Positions 26,301-36,270 are shown, counted from the stretch's first letter. The stretch: DNA of 64,000 nt from Pseudomonas plecoglossicida NBRC 103162 = DSM 15088 (GCF_000730665.1 NZ_BBIV01000002.1:244482-308481), one strand, 5' to 3'. Notes: generated by a model not told the origin, from the letters alone. Translations and numbers: made by a program.

Positions 26301-28989
26301 CCAGGCTGGCGCGTTGCGCCGGGTTCAGGGTGGCGTAAACGGCTTCGACCAGCGTTGCATGTGCTTGCTGTCCAAGCAGCAGTTTGTAGCCGTCGAGTGT
26401 CTTCTGGATGATTTGCTCAGGTATTTGCTCTGGCCCTACTCGCTCGACACGGTCAGCATCCAGCGTACCCATGCGCAACTCGAGGGAAATGTCTTCGGCC
26501 CAACCCTGTAGCCGCTGCAGCGAGTGCAGGATCAGGCGGTCCGTGTCAGTGTTGTCCACCGACTGCAGGTACAACCCTTCGCAGGCACGGGACAGGCGCA
26601 GCTGTTGCTGGAAGGCTCGCACTTCATCGCCAACGCGCCTGGGTACCTTGCCGGTGGCCAACTGTTGCCGCTCGGTCGGTGAGGCATGCGTGAGCAATTC
26701 ATCGATAACGGCACTGGGCAGTTTGGTGTAGATACGTTGGATGATCGCCGCGCCGGGCTCCTGGCTTGCAGGCAATTGTTGGTAGCGCTTGTCGAATTCG
26801 GCCCTGCGGGCACTGCGCCCGGCGCTTGTCATGGCGTGCGAAACCTGTTGATCCAGCCTGAAACGCTGAAGTGTGTCCTTGAGCAGCGCGGGGATTTGTG
26901 TGCCCTCGCTCAAGATGTACCGCAAGACGCCCTCGTCAATGCCGCTGACCGCGAGGATGTGGCGTGCACTGCTGTCATCGAAACCGGCAGTCAAAGGGCC
27001 CAGACGGCGGAACAGTTGCAGGTAATCCCATTCCCGAGGCCGGTCCAGGCTGTGCAACCAGGCACCGGCACCGTTGTGACGCAATGGTGGCTCATAGGCG
27101 TGCGCTCGCGAGCGATGCTCCAGACGATAGTCGTTGGATGCCGGTGATCGTTTCACGGCATAGGTCTTGCCATCGAGCATCAGCCAAGTCCTGCCATCGT
27201 GATGGTGAAGACCAGTCGCATCCGCCATGGCATCCAAGGGAAGTGTCACATCCTGGACATAGGGTGCCAGGTCCGGCTTCCATAGGCGCTGCTCACCATC
27301 GGACAGGGTCACTTCTTCCAGCTCTTCGATGAAAGAGGGGGGCTGGATGTCTTTGGCGGGTTCAGGGTCAGGCCCGGCAGGTTTGGCCTCGTCGGGCACT
27401 TTGGAGAATTCGTCCTTTACTACCCCTGTAGCAGCAGCGAGGGCCGCCATGAGTGCGATATTTTCGATGACATCCAGCAGGTAGTTCATGGCTTGCTGTT
27501 TGTCTTCGTTCGACCAGCTTTTGATGCCCTCGTACACTTCGTGGCCCAGTTGGTAGAGAGTAACGCCCATCAGCAAGCTGTTCGCCAAGCTCAGACCAGG
27601 CTCGATCAGCGCCAGGGCCCCTGTCGTCACCGGGACAAGGGCTTCCAGGCCGGGGATGGCGAGGCCGACCAGGCCCAGTACATTGAAAGCTACCGACTCC
27701 CAGTAATTCAGGCGGTCTCTGAAGGTCTTGGCGTCCATCGCCTTGGTCGGTACAGCGTGCAGCAGCGCATTATCACGCCGCCTGACGAAGCCCTGGTAAA
27801 TCAGCTCGGCGTGCAACGGCTTGGCAAGATCACGCACGGTCAAGGGCAGCCTGGCGGAGGGGTCGGGTACACGCTCATGAATGTTGTGGGTGGTGAAGGT
27901 CAATGGCAGCAGATGATCTTCTACCTTGCGTAGCAGCAGGTCGCGGCTGGCGTCGGGAATATGGCTGGCGATGACGTCCAGGTTTTTTCTGATGCGCTCG
28001 CTCAGATCGATCGTGAGTGCCTCGAACGAAGCATACTGGCGGATCGGTGATGTGCTGTCATGGGGACAATACAGCACGACCTCGGCTCCCGAGGGCTGTG
28101 CATTGGCGAAGGTAATCAACAGCATTGCGTTCAATTCGACGCCCCACAGCTTGAGGAAGCCGAAAGTGGCATGCGGCTTGGAAGATGCTGCCTTTTCGTC
28201 CATGGGGGTGTTCAGCACGGCAGCATGCAGATTCTCGGTGATCGCCCCGCGGAGCAAGGCAAGGTGCAGGTTCTGCCTGAAGGCCGAGAGCTCGTGTGCG
28301 CTGAGTTTGTCCAGTACCGGCAACTGCGCGTCGAAGGCACTTTCACCTGGTTTGGGTGTTGGGTAGTAGATCTTGTCCAGCAGGGCATGGTACTGGCCGC
28401 CAATGTCTAGTTCACGGCACAGCCTGGCGAACTCAGCAGGGTCTATGTCTACCCGATTATCGAAGGGCGGGCCGTTCAGGTAACCGCGGGAGTCGAGAAT
28501 GACCGAGCGCATCTGCGGAGTCGGCACATCAAGCCCACCAGGCCGTGTGGCCGCCACTTCGAAGTTTTGCAGGGCATGGTGGGTCAGCGACCTGACGAAC
28601 CGAGAGGGTTCGGCGTGGCCCTGTTGACGTCGAGTACTGTAAGCGACAGCGTCGAATAGATAGGTTTTGCTCACGTCGAGGTTCAGACCGAAGGTCTTCT
28701 TGATGCCCTCGGCCAGCGTCTGTGCAGCGAAAGTCTCAAGGCTCGGCAGGGGCTCGAACAGGGCCTGCACAGCGCTTCGCGTCTGTCGGTAATGCTCATG
28801 CTCCAGGGCCAACGCTCTGGTCACATTCGGATTGTCTCGACAAGCCTGTTCGAATTCCTTGGGAAGGCCATTGAGCGCTGCACGCAGTGCGCCTAGCGTT
28901 TCGACGGTAGCGTGCTTCATCCATCGGGGCGTCTTGCTCTCGATGAGTGTGTAAGGGCGGCTGGGGGCGGCCGGGGAGGGGAGCGTCAT
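23362..28989 (-). CDS. Giant DUF6543 / leucine-rich-repeat / NEL-type E3 ubiquitin ligase-like effector
   Basis: A 1875-aa protein in three parts. The N-terminal third resembles the dermonecrotic-toxin-like DUF6543 domain and contains long hydrophobic stretches (about 432-485 and 504-522) that could insert into membranes. The middle carries leucine-rich repeats in two clusters, with LDLSGN at 1179-1184 and again at 1452-1457. The last about 280 residues look like an NEL domain: GLIGETCIDGALMQF supplies the Cys-x-Asp catalytic motif (Cys1691, Asp1693), followed by ELRLAYLRRLSVALDL and a helical EDFLVFATYFEPWTRFLRETH segment. NEL proteins (IpaH/SspH2 type) transfer ubiquitin onto host proteins. 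There is no signal peptide and no adjacent chaperone or secretion gene. It lies between hutG and pip and looks like an accessory insertion; substrate and delivery route are unknown. Confidence 0.82.
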   Translation of the reverse strand: MTLPSPAAPSRPYTLIESKTPRWMKHATVETLGALRAALNGLPKEFEQACRDNPNVTRALALEHEHYRQTRSAVQALFEPLPSLETFAAQTLAEGIKKTFGLNLDVSKTYLFDAVAYSTRRQQGHAEPSRFVRSLTHHALQNFEVAATRPGGLDVPTPQMRSVILDSRGYLNGPPFDNRVDIDPAEFARLCRELDIGGQYHALLDKIYYPTPKPGESAFDAQLPVLDKLSAHELSAFRQNLHLALLRGAITENLHAAVLNTPMDEKAASSKPHATFGFLKLWGVELNAMLLITFANAQPSGAEVVLYCPHDSTSPIRQYASFEALTIDLSERIRKNLDVIASHIPDASRDLLLRKVEDHLLPLTFTTHNIHERVPDPSARLPLTVRDLAKPLHAELIYQGFVRRRDNALLHAVPTKAMDAKTFRDRLNYWESVAFNVLGLVGLAIPGLEALVPVTTGALALIEPGLSLANSLLMGVTLYQLGHEVYEGIKSWSNEDKQQAMNYLLDVIENIALMAALAAATGVVKDEFSKVPDEAKPAGPDPEPAKDIQPPSFIEELEEVTLSDGEQRLWKPDLAPYVQDVTLPLDAMADATGLHHHDGRTWLMLDGKTYAVKRSPASNDYRLEHRSRAHAYEPPLRHNGAGAWLHSLDRPREWDYLQLFRRLGPLTAGFDDSSARHILAVSGIDEGVLRYILSEGTQIPALLKDTLQRFRLDQQVSHAMTSAGRSARRAEFDKRYQQLPASQEPGAAIIQRIYTKLPSAVIDELLTHASPTERQQLATGKVPRRVGDEVRAFQQQLRLSRACEGLYLQSVDNTDTDRLILHSLQRLQGWAEDISLELRMGTLDADRVERVGPEQIPEQIIQKTLDGYKLLLGQQAHATLVEAVYATLNPAQRASLASAGITDVRTLTARLAQPPLLPRWALRKALKMQRPGPRSPMRLADGRIGYLLSGRGALGAETSRTNLLHQLNDLTLTDELGISSEQILSVLEAAGRSPEQIQERIHQLFAERRELQASLDATRPRILTGLGAQRANHEEIATAIWRQWIRGAVPELEQTPGTLHLQNMFIAEFPNQLPEFISSRINRLQLHGITLDHTADGSLGHDHFEAQLSALFRHFPQLESLDIERALDPTARSSEFATSLLLIVRSFPQLRELRFVNQNTVLFPLDLERLESRTDLTRLDLSGNRFDSGSRFSFPDLHFEYLGLDRMGMHNWPAWLNQTALERVAELSIRENRLTSVPGWLEENSLSQGTPTRINLRDNPVRPFQLRSLHLSQDWQTRRFSFNLSLPQSVEESVAMAQDQLRQLREATDQWANASSSSAPLSDETRRTRSLVGQAIQDYWLQQARGYSLTPLHLEEVSLSDLPPHLPEFFFNDIGHIRLRRVACTTEQLNALVRACPRLESLTLEGHVQATQALPSALVNSSINELNLRELGLRVDQPMLDSLALMPELSVLDLSGNHLSEDLRSPTRARHRLQLLNLSNTGLQRWPALLNDWLPNYMLNLDGNQLTVLPEYILENPPSNHPSVAISLLDNPLTYQTMRRAHLSGGRNPRYTFSMSLPEDLASLRVDGSTSGGSPDSSGSDASVPAAHQHSLLILPEEDVPDVEQWLPAGTAESVIAARRSIWGALEQNSDSTQLLALVRRLAHSSAYRTALSHDDFIERVWRVLEHASRQPEEQENLSQLASAGLIGETCIDGALMQFKEIEDEVFNRTLAAITPTDHNGSKLYQMVRREYRQRELDNIATQRVENRDLAELRLAYLRRLSVALDLRSPPDYMMYEHSARLRRGEIESVERLVREREAGEDFLVFATYFEPWTRFLRETHAERFAQLQDNYLRDEEALLSQDPEASLDEVARQLRDNVDALIRELTILAGQQQP

Positions 28990-29188
28990 GCGAAGGTCCT
29001 TGGTCGAGTGAGGGGCCTCCTACTATTCCCAGCCTCGAGGACGACACGTGTTAACTATCTGCCACGGCTCGCATTGGGATCGCCACAGACCAGGTCTGAT
29101 GCTTTGCGACCGGTACAAGGGCATGCTCAAAGCGCAATTCAGGTTTATGATGCCCAACGGCAGACAATATCCTCACACGGAGTGCGCA

Positions 29189-30160
29189 ATGCAGACCCTG
29201 TACCCGCAGATCAAACCCTACGCCCGGCACGATCTGGCCGTGGAAGCGCCGCATGTGCTGTATGTCGATGAAAGCGGCTCGCCGGAAGGTCTGCCGGTGG
29301 TATTCATCCACGGTGGTCCGGGCGCGGGTTGCGATGCCCAGAGCCGTTGCTACTTCGACCCCAACCTGTACCGCATCATCACCTTCGACCAGCGCGGCTG
29401 TGGCCGCTCCACGCCCCATGCGAGCCTGGAGAACAACACCACCTGGCACCTGGTCGAAGACCTCGAGCGCATCCGCAAGCACCTGGGGATCGACAAGTGG
29501 GTGCTGTTCGGCGGCTCGTGGGGCTCGACCCTGGCCCTGGCCTACGCCCAGACCCACCCCGAGCGGGTGCATGGCCTGATCCTGCGCGGCATCTTCCTGT
29601 GCCGCCCGCAGGAGATCCAGTGGTTCTACCAGGAGGGCGCCAGCCGCCTGTTCCCCGACTACTGGCAGGACTACATCGCGCCGATCCCGCCGGACGAGCG
29701 CGGTGACCTGGTCAAGGCCTTCCACAAGCGCCTGACCGGCAACGACCAGATCGCCCAGATGCACGCCGCCAAGGCCTGGTCCACCTGGGAAGGCCGCACC
29801 GCCACCCTGCGCCCCAACCCGCTGGTGGTCGACCGCTTCTCCGAGCCGCAGCGGGCCTTGTCGATTGCTCGCATCGAGTGCCATTACTTCGTCAACGATG
29901 CCTTCCTCGAGCCAGACCAGCTGATCCGCGACATGCCCAGGATCGCCCACCTGCCGGCGGTGATCGTGCATGGCCGCTACGATGTGATCTGCCCGCTGGA
30001 CAACGCCTGGGCCTTGCACCAGGCCTGGCCGAACAGCGAACTCAAGGTGATTCGGGACGCCGGGCATGCCGCCTCCGAACCGGGCATCACCGACGCCCTC
30101 GTCCGCGCGGCCGACCAGATGGCCCGGCGTTTGCTTGACCTGCCGCTGGAAGAAGCATGA
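29189..30160 (+). CDS. pip: Proline iminopeptidase
   Basis: A 323-aa alpha/beta hydrolase (S33 family) that removes N-terminal proline from peptides. The oxyanion motif HGGPGAGCD, the nucleophile elbow GGSWGS, the aspartate in HGRYDVICP and the histidine in DAGHAASEP give a complete catalytic set. ATG 29189 ([11 protein letters not shown]) has GGAG upstream and matches the family start; an open frame back to 29048 has no similarity to the family. It overlaps dtd by 4 nt. Confidence 0.95.
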   Translation: MQTLYPQIKPYARHDLAVEAPHVLYVDESGSPEGLPVVFIHGGPGAGCDAQSRCYFDPNLYRIITFDQRGCGRSTPHASLENNTTWHLVEDLERIRKHLGIDKWVLFGGSWGSTLALAYAQTHPERVHGLILRGIFLCRPQEIQWFYQEGASRLFPDYWQDYIAPIPPDERGDLVKAFHKRLTGNDQIAQMHAAKAWSTWEGRTATLRPNPLVVDRFSEPQRALSIARIECHYFVNDAFLEPDQLIRDMPRIAHLPAVIVHGRYDVICPLDNAWALHQAWPNSELKVIRDAGHAASEPGITDALVRAADQMARRLLDLPLEEA

Positions 30161-30594
30161 AGGGGCTGCTGCAACGCGTGCGTGGCGCGCGGGTGGAGGT
30201 AGAAGGGGAAATCGTCGGTGCAATCGACCAGGGCCTGCTGGTGCTGGTGGCGGTCGAGCCTGACGATACCCGCGAGAAGGCTGACAAGCTGTTGCACAAG
30301 CTGCTCAACTACCGTGTGTTCAGCGACGAGCAGGGCAAGATGAACCGTTCGCTCAAGGATGTTGACGGTGGTCTGCTGCTGGTGTCCCAGTTCACCCTGG
30401 CTGCCGACACCCGCAACGGCATGCGCCCGAGCTTCTCGACCGCCGCGCCGCCGGCCCTGGGCGCCGAGCTTTTCGACTATCTGTTGCAGCAAGCCCAGGG
30501 CCAGCACCCGGCTGTGGCAAGCGGGCAGTTCGGTGCGGACATGCAGGTGCACCTGGTCAACGATGGCCCGGTGACATTTATGTTACAAATATGA
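30157..30594 (+). CDS. dtd: D-aminoacyl-tRNA deacylase
   Basis: A 145-aa homodimeric enzyme that hydrolyses D-aminoacyl-tRNA, preventing D-amino acids from entering proteins. The opening [18 protein letters not shown], the active-site segment [17 protein letters not shown] and the C-terminal cross-subunit motif NDGPVTF are all present. It is translationally coupled to pip (ATGA) and ends at an intrinsic terminator 6 nt downstream. Confidence 0.96.
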   Translation: MKGLLQRVRGARVEVEGEIVGAIDQGLLVLVAVEPDDTREKADKLLHKLLNYRVFSDEQGKMNRSLKDVDGGLLLVSQFTLAADTRNGMRPSFSTAAPPALGAELFDYLLQQAQGQHPAVASGQFGADMQVHLVNDGPVTFMLQI

Positions 30595-30600
30595 GGTTAA

Positions 30601-30634
30601 AAAACCCCTTGTTTATAGGAAAACAAGGGGTTTT
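30601..30634. terminator. Intrinsic terminator after dtd
   Basis: AAAACCCCTTGTT (30601-30613) pairs with AACAAGGGGTTTT (30622-30634). The A run on one side and the T run on the other allow function in both directions. It closes the pip-dtd unit. Confidence 0.92.
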
Positions 30635-30701
30635 GTACGATAAATAGTTGGTTCTGCCTGATGCGTTGCAGCGCGACCTGCTGGATAATCGCGCGCTGCG
30701 T

Positions 30702-30721
30702 GAACCTGCGTTCGCAGGTTC
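30702..30721 (+). promoter_or_regulatory. Hairpin in the region upstream of opgG
   Basis: GAACCTGCG-TT-CGCAGGTTC is a perfect 9-bp inverted repeat 137 nt upstream of the opgG start. It could be a protein-binding palindrome or an RNA hairpin in the leader. No promoter could be assigned with certainty around it. Confidence 0.45.
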
Positions 30722-30857
30722 GTTTCACTCTGACTCGAGCATTGTCTGGATCCGTTTGGGGAATCATTACGCCCTCACGGGGTCCGAACAGTGCTCGCCA
30801 ACCCGGCATTTGTCGCTGGCCGTTGGTTTCATGATCTGTTTTCGGCGAGGGTTGCTC

Positions 30858-32597
30858 GTGATTGTAAGTCCCCAAAAAGCATCAAGTATCCCCGGCACTC
30901 GGCTGCGCAAGGCCCTGATGGCCAGTGTCGCACTGGTTGGCCTGATGAGCGCGGGCCAGCTGTGGGCATTCAATCTTGACGATGTTGCAGCCAAGGCAAA
31001 GGATCTGGCCGGCCAGAAGTACGAAGCACCGAAAAGCAACCTGCCGGCGGTATTCCGCGACATGAAGTTCGCCGACTACCAGAAGATTCATTTCCTGCAG
31101 GAAAAGGCCGAGTGGGCCAAGGACAAGACGCCGTTCAAGCTGTCCTTCTACCACCAGGGCATGCACTTCGACACGCCGGTGAAGATCAACGAAGTCACCG
31201 CCAGCACGGTCGAGGAAATCAAGTACGACCCGAGCCGCTTCGAGTTCGGTGATGTACCGCATGACCCGGAAACCACCAAGAACTTGGGTTACGCCGGTTT
31301 CCGCGTGATGTACCCGATCAACAAGGCCGACAAGCAGGACGAGATCATGACCCTGCTGGGGGCCAGCTACTTCCGCGTCGTCGGCAAGGGCCACGTGTAC
31401 GGCCTGTCGGCCCGTGGCCTGGCGATCGATACGGCATTGCCGTCGGGCGAGGAATTCCCGCGCTTCACCGAGTTCTGGGTAGAAAAGCCCAAGCCGGCCG
31501 ACAAGCACCTGGTGATCTACGCCCTGCTGGATTCGCCGCGCTCCACTGGCGCGTACAAGTTGATCCTGCGTCCTGGCAGCGACACCGTGGTCGACGTGCA
31601 GTCCCGCGTGTTCCTGCGTGACCATGTCAGCCGGCTGGGTATCGCGCCGCTGACCAGCATGTACCTGTTCGGTCCCAACCAGCCATCCAAGGTCCTGAAC
31701 TACCGTCCGGCCCTGCATGATTCCGAAGGCCTGTCGATCCACGCGGCCAACGGCGAGTGGCTGTGGCGCCCGCTGAACAACCCGAAACACCTGGCCGTGA
31801 GCAACTTCAGCGTCGAGAACCCGCGCGGTTTCGGCCTGATGCAGCGCCAGCGCGCCTTCAGCGACTACGAAGACCTCGACGACAACTACCAGAAGCGCCC
31901 GAGCGCCTGGATCGAGCCTAAGGGCGACTGGGGCAAAGGCACTGTCGACCTGGTCGAGATCCCGACAGCCGACGAGACCAACGACAACATCGTTGCCTTC
32001 TGGAGCCCGGAGACCATGCCCGAGCCAGGCAAGCCGGCGGAGTACGCCTACCGCCTGCACTGGACCATCGACGAGCAGAAGTTCCAGGCACCTGACCTGG
32101 GTTGGGTCAAGCAGACCCTGCGCTCCACCGGCGACGTCAAGCAGTCCAACCTGATCCGCCAGCCAGACGGCAGCGTTGCCTTCCTGGTCGACTTCGCAGG
32201 CCCGGCCCTGGCCGCGCTGCCGGAAGACGCCGCGGTGCGCAGCCAGATCAGCGTCGGCGACAACGCCGAGGTGGTCGAGAACAATCTGCGCTATAACCCA
32301 GAGACCAAAGGCTGGCGCCTGACCCTGCGGTTGAAGGTCAAGGAAGCCAACAAGTCCACCGAGATGCGCGCAGCGCTGGTCCGTGACGTACCGGTCGAGC
32401 CGGCCAAGCCTGCCCAGGACAGCAAGCAGGACAAGGCGGCCGCCAAGCACGCCAAGCAGGAAAAAACCGCCAAGGCGCAGGAGTTAGCCAAGGCCGAACA
32501 ACCAGCCGCCGATGCGGCGTCCACCAACGGGACCCCGGCCACCACCGAAAAAGTGCTGACCGAGACCTGGAGCTATCAGTTGCCTGCCGATGAGTAA
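30858..32597 (+). CDS. opgG: Periplasmic glucan biosynthesis protein OpgG
   Basis: A 579-aa periplasmic protein needed to build and branch osmoregulated periplasmic glucans together with OpgH. After an unusually long N region, a signal sequence ([19 protein letters not shown]) is followed by [21 protein letters not shown], the family opening. The body is the MdoG beta-sandwich pair. Near the C terminus a low-complexity Lys/Ala/Gln-rich segment (about residues 515-565) is inserted before the final strand ETWSYQLP. Start is GTG 30858, which gives the length usual in P. putida; the longer open frame covers the leader. It overlaps opgH by 8 nt. Confidence 0.92.
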   Translation: MIVSPQKASSIPGTRLRKALMASVALVGLMSAGQLWAFNLDDVAAKAKDLAGQKYEAPKSNLPAVFRDMKFADYQKIHFLQEKAEWAKDKTPFKLSFYHQGMHFDTPVKINEVTASTVEEIKYDPSRFEFGDVPHDPETTKNLGYAGFRVMYPINKADKQDEIMTLLGASYFRVVGKGHVYGLSARGLAIDTALPSGEEFPRFTEFWVEKPKPADKHLVIYALLDSPRSTGAYKLILRPGSDTVVDVQSRVFLRDHVSRLGIAPLTSMYLFGPNQPSKVLNYRPALHDSEGLSIHAANGEWLWRPLNNPKHLAVSNFSVENPRGFGLMQRQRAFSDYEDLDDNYQKRPSAWIEPKGDWGKGTVDLVEIPTADETNDNIVAFWSPETMPEPGKPAEYAYRLHWTIDEQKFQAPDLGWVKQTLRSTGDVKQSNLIRQPDGSVAFLVDFAGPALAALPEDAAVRSQISVGDNAEVVENNLRYNPETKGWRLTLRLKVKEANKSTEMRAALVRDVPVEPAKPAQDSKQDKAAAKHAKQEKTAKAQELAKAEQPAADAASTNGTPATTEKVLTETWSYQLPADE

Positions 32598-35163
32598 CTC
32601 AAGCGCAAGGCCGGAATCGCTTGGCGAGTACCTGGCCCACCTCCCACTGAGCGACGAGCAGCGTGCGGAACTCGCCAGCTGCACGTCGTTCGGTGAGCTG
32701 CACCAACGCCTGGCGGCCGGACCGGCCGCCGATTCCACCGAGGCCGTCCAGGCCTCGGTGGGTTCGCGCCTGACCGTAGGCAGTGCCGCCGAGCTGGAAG
32801 ATGCCGAAATGCTCGGCGTCGACGGCAGCGGCCGCCTGTGCCTGAAGATCGCCCCGCCGATCAAGCGCACCAAGGTCGTGCCGGAACCGTGGCGGACCAA
32901 CGTGCTGATCCGCATGTGGCGACGCATGACCGGTCGCCCCAACGCCCCGCAGCCGCCCAAGCGCGAACTGCCGCCGGCGCGCTGGCGCACGGTCGGCTCG
33001 ATCCGTCGCTACATCCTGCTGACCCTGATGATCGGCCAGACCATCGTCGCCGGCTGGTACATGAAGGGCATCCTGCCGTACCAGGGCTGGTCGTTCGTCG
33101 ACCTCAACGAGGTGGCCAACCAGCCGCTCTGGGACACCGTGGTGCAGGTCTGGCCGTATGCCCTGCAGACGTCCATCCTGATCCTCTTCGGTATCCTCTT
33201 CTGCTGGGTATCGGCGGGCTTCTGGACCGCGCTGATGGGCTTCCTGGAGCTGCTCACCGGGCGTGACAAGTACAAGATTTCGGGTAGCAGCGCCGGCAAC
33301 GAGCCGATCGCGCCCGAAGCGCGCACCGCGCTGGTGATGCCGATCTGCAACGAAGACGTACCGCGGGTGTTCGCCGGTCTGCGCGCCACCTTCGAGTCGG
33401 TCGCCGCCAGCGGCAACCTCGACCGCTTCGACTTCTTCGTGCTCAGCGACACCAACGACACCGACATCGCCGTGGCCGAGCAACAGGCCTGGCTCGATGT
33501 GTGCCGCGAGACCAAGGGCTTCGGCCGCATCTTCTACCGCCGCCGCCGTCGCCGGGTGAAGCGCAAGAGCGGCAACCTCGACGACTTCTGCCGTCGCTGG
33601 GGTGGCGAGTACAAGTACATGGTCGTGCTCGACGCCGACAGCGTGATGAGCGGCGAGTGCCTGAGCAGCCTGGTGCGGCTGATGGAGGCCAACCCGGACG
33701 CCGGCATCATCCAGACCGGGCCGAAGGCTTCGGGCATGGACACCCTGTATGCGCGCATGCAGCAGTTCGCTACCCGCGTGTATGGCCCGTTGTTCACCGC
33801 CGGCCTGCACTTCTGGCAGCTGGGCGAGTCGCACTACTGGGGCCACAACGCAATCATCCGCATGAAGCCGTTCATTGAGCACTGCGCCCTGGCGCCGTTG
33901 CCGGGCAAGGGCGCGTTCGCCGGGGCCATCCTTTCCCACGACTTCGTCGAAGCCGCGCTGATGCGCCGTGCCGGCTGGGGGGTGTGGATCGCCTACGACC
34001 TGCCGGGCAGTTACGAAGAGTTGCCGCCGAACCTGCTCGACGAGCTCAAGCGCGACCGTCGCTGGTGCCACGGCAACCTGATGAACTTCCGCCTGTTCCT
34101 GGTCAAGGGCATGCACCCGGTGCACCGTGCGGTGTTCCTCACCGGGGTCATGTCGTACCTGTCGGCGCCGCTGTGGTTCCTGTTCCTGGTGCTGTCGACC
34201 GCGCTGCTGGCGACCAACACGCTGATGGAGCCGCAGTACTTCATCGAGCCGTACCAGCTCTACCCGCTGTGGCCGCAATGGCACCCAGAGAAGGCTGTGG
34301 CGCTGTTCTCCACCACCATCGTGCTGCTGTTCCTGCCCAAGCTGCTCAGCATCGTGCTGATCTGGGCCAAGGGCGCGGTCGAGTACGGCGGGCGCATAAA
34401 GGTCACCTTGTCGATGCTGATGGAGATGCTGTTCTCCATGCTGCTGGCACCGGTGCGGATGATCTTCCACACCCGCTTCGTGCTGGCCGCGTTCCTCGGC
34501 TGGGCCGCGACCTGGAATTCGCCGCAGCGTGACGACGACTCCACCCCGTGGAGCGAGGCGGTGCGTCGCCATGGCCCGCAGACCCTGCTGGGCTTTGCCT
34601 GGGCCGGGTTGGTCGCATGGCTGAACCCGAGCTTCCTGTGGTGGCTGGCGCCGATTGTCGGTTCGCTGGTGCTGTCGATTCCGGTTTCGGTGATTTCCAG
34701 CCGTACTCGCCTGGGCCTGGCGGCCAAGGACGAGAAGCTGTTCCTCATCCCCGAGGAGTACGCGACGCCGCAGGAGCTGCTGGCAACTGACCAGTACACC
34801 CACGAAAACCGTTGGCATGCCCTGCATGACGGCTTCGTGCGTGCCGTGGTCGACCCGCGGCAGAATGCCCTGGCCTGTGCCATGGCCACTGCCCGGCATG
34901 GGCAGGCAGCACCGATCGAGGCATTGCGCGCCGAGCGTGTGGCCAAGGCGCTCGAGGTCGGGCCTAAAGGACTTGATCTCAATACCCGCCTGGCCTTGCT
35001 CAGCGACCCGGTGGCGCTGACCCGCCTGCACGAGCAGGTCTGGGCCCGGCACGATACGGCGTGGATCGATGTGTGGCGTGCGTCGATCAACAACGACCCG
35101 CATTCGCCGTTGCTGCCGCTGCATCCAGAAAGTGAAGGGCAGCCGGCACTCGTCGGCGCCTGA
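32590..35163 (+). CDS. opgH: Glucan biosynthesis glucosyltransferase OpgH
   Basis: An 857-aa inner-membrane family-2 glycosyltransferase that makes the linear beta-1,2 glucan backbone from UDP-glucose and exports it. The cytoplasmic catalytic domain has the aspartates in [13 protein letters not shown] and [12 protein letters not shown], a [22 protein letters not shown] acceptor region with the RRW motif, and [13 protein letters not shown]. Membrane segments flank it (about residues 138-160, 190-220 and several after 515). It overlaps opgG by 8 nt. A GC hairpin with a T run follows. Confidence 0.95.
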   Translation: MSNSSARPESLGEYLAHLPLSDEQRAELASCTSFGELHQRLAAGPAADSTEAVQASVGSRLTVGSAAELEDAEMLGVDGSGRLCLKIAPPIKRTKVVPEPWRTNVLIRMWRRMTGRPNAPQPPKRELPPARWRTVGSIRRYILLTLMIGQTIVAGWYMKGILPYQGWSFVDLNEVANQPLWDTVVQVWPYALQTSILILFGILFCWVSAGFWTALMGFLELLTGRDKYKISGSSAGNEPIAPEARTALVMPICNEDVPRVFAGLRATFESVAASGNLDRFDFFVLSDTNDTDIAVAEQQAWLDVCRETKGFGRIFYRRRRRRVKRKSGNLDDFCRRWGGEYKYMVVLDADSVMSGECLSSLVRLMEANPDAGIIQTGPKASGMDTLYARMQQFATRVYGPLFTAGLHFWQLGESHYWGHNAIIRMKPFIEHCALAPLPGKGAFAGAILSHDFVEAALMRRAGWGVWIAYDLPGSYEELPPNLLDELKRDRRWCHGNLMNFRLFLVKGMHPVHRAVFLTGVMSYLSAPLWFLFLVLSTALLATNTLMEPQYFIEPYQLYPLWPQWHPEKAVALFSTTIVLLFLPKLLSIVLIWAKGAVEYGGRIKVTLSMLMEMLFSMLLAPVRMIFHTRFVLAAFLGWAATWNSPQRDDDSTPWSEAVRRHGPQTLLGFAWAGLVAWLNPSFLWWLAPIVGSLVLSIPVSVISSRTRLGLAAKDEKLFLIPEEYATPQELLATDQYTHENRWHALHDGFVRAVVDPRQNALACAMATARHGQAAPIEALRAERVAKALEVGPKGLDLNTRLALLSDPVALTRLHEQVWARHDTAWIDVWRASINNDPHSPLLPLHPESEGQPALVGA

Positions 35164-35171
35164 CAGACCTT

Positions 35172-35193
35172 GGGGCCGCTTTGCGGCCCTTTC
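35172..35193 (+). terminator. GC-rich terminator-like hairpin after opgH
   Basis: GGGCCGC-TTT-GCGGCCC (35173-35189) followed by TTT, 9 nt after the opgH stop. A REP-like CGCCGGCTTGCCGGCG palindrome is directly adjacent (35193-35208). Confidence 0.7.
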
Positions 35194-35378
35194 GCCGGCT
35201 TGCCGGCGATGAAGGCCCCCGTATATTCCCGCCCAATCGGATTTTGGCCAACAAAGTCCCCCCCGGCTCTAGGTCCCAGGGCCGCCATGCGTTAGCATCC
35301 CTCTCCGATAAAACACGCCGGCCGGTACGGCCGTGCCAACGATAAGATTCGCTACTTTTCTTGCTAGGGGACTTGGTG

Positions 35379-36179
35379 ATGATGAAGAAATACCTTTCGC
35401 GCCTGCTGGTGGGCGTCACCGCGCTGGTCGCGGTCGCTAGCGCCCAGGCCGGCGCCATCGACGACGCGGTCAAGCGTGGCACCTTGCGGGTGGGCATGGA
35501 CCCGACCTACATGCCGTTCCAGATGACCAACAAGCGCGGCGAGATCATCGGCTTCGAAGTCGATATCCTCAAGGCCATGGCCAAGTCCATGGGCGTCAAG
35601 TTCGAGGCTGTTTCCACCGCCTACGACGGCATCATCCCGGCCCTGCTGACCGACAAGTTCGACATCATCGGCAGCGGCATGACCCTGACCCAGGAACGCA
35701 ACCTGCGCCTGAATTTCAGCGAACCCTTCATCGTAGTCGGCCAGACCCTGCTGATCCGCAAGGAACTGGCGGGCGAGATCAAGTCGTACAAGGACCTGAA
35801 CAACGAGAAGTACCGCATCACCTCCAAGCTCGGCACCACCGGCGAGATGGTATCCAAGAAGCTGATCGCCAAGGCCCAGTACCACGGCTACGACAACGAG
35901 CAGGAAGCGGTGATGGACGTGGTCAACGGCAAGGCTGACGCCTTCGTCTACGACGCCCCGTACAACGTGGTGGCAGTGGACAAGGCCGGCGCCGGCAAGC
36001 TGCTGTTCCTCGAAGAACCCTTCACCTACGAGCCGCTGGCCTTCGGCCTGAAGAAGGGCGACTACGACAGCATCAACTTCATCAACAACTTCCTGCACCA
36101 GATCAAGCATGACGGGACCTACGATCGTATCCACGACAAGTGGTTCAAGAACAAGGACTGGCTGAAGGAAATGGAATAA
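35379..36179 (+). CDS. Amino-acid ABC transporter, periplasmic binding protein
   Basis: A 266-aa family-3 solute-binding protein with a signal peptide (MMKKYLSRLLVGVTALVAVA, cleavage after AQA). The mature part has the typical two-lobe features: GTLRVGMDPTYMPFQMTNKRGEIIGFEVDI at the start, GIIPALLTDKFDIIGSGMTLTQER, and NGKADAFVYDAPYN. The arginine in TLTQERNLRLNFSEP normally binds the ligand alpha-carboxylate. The ligand is a polar amino acid, identity not determinable. ATG 35379 has AGGGGA 8 nt upstream. It is followed by an inverted repeat and the cognate permease and ATPase genes. Confidence 0.9.
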   Translation: MMKKYLSRLLVGVTALVAVASAQAGAIDDAVKRGTLRVGMDPTYMPFQMTNKRGEIIGFEVDILKAMAKSMGVKFEAVSTAYDGIIPALLTDKFDIIGSGMTLTQERNLRLNFSEPFIVVGQTLLIRKELAGEIKSYKDLNNEKYRITSKLGTTGEMVSKKLIAKAQYHGYDNEQEAVMDVVNGKADAFVYDAPYNVVAVDKAGAGKLLFLEEPFTYEPLAFGLKKGDYDSINFINNFLHQIKHDGTYDRIHDKWFKNKDWLKEME

Positions 36180-36189
36180 GAAGCAGCTT

Positions 36190-36270
36190 CAAGCCGCAAG
36201 CTGCAAGCTGCAAGAGGAGGTGGGCCCATACGCGGTTCGCTTTCTCTTGCAGCTTGTAGCTTGCGGCTTG
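36190..36270. repeat. Long inverted repeat between binding-protein and permease genes
   Basis: CAAGCCGCAAGCTGCAAGCT (from 36190) and its inverse AGCTTGTAGCTTGCGGCTTG (36251-36270) form arms of about 28 bp around a 24-nt centre. It lies inside the ABC operon and may reduce expression of the downstream membrane genes relative to the binding protein. Confidence 0.85.
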
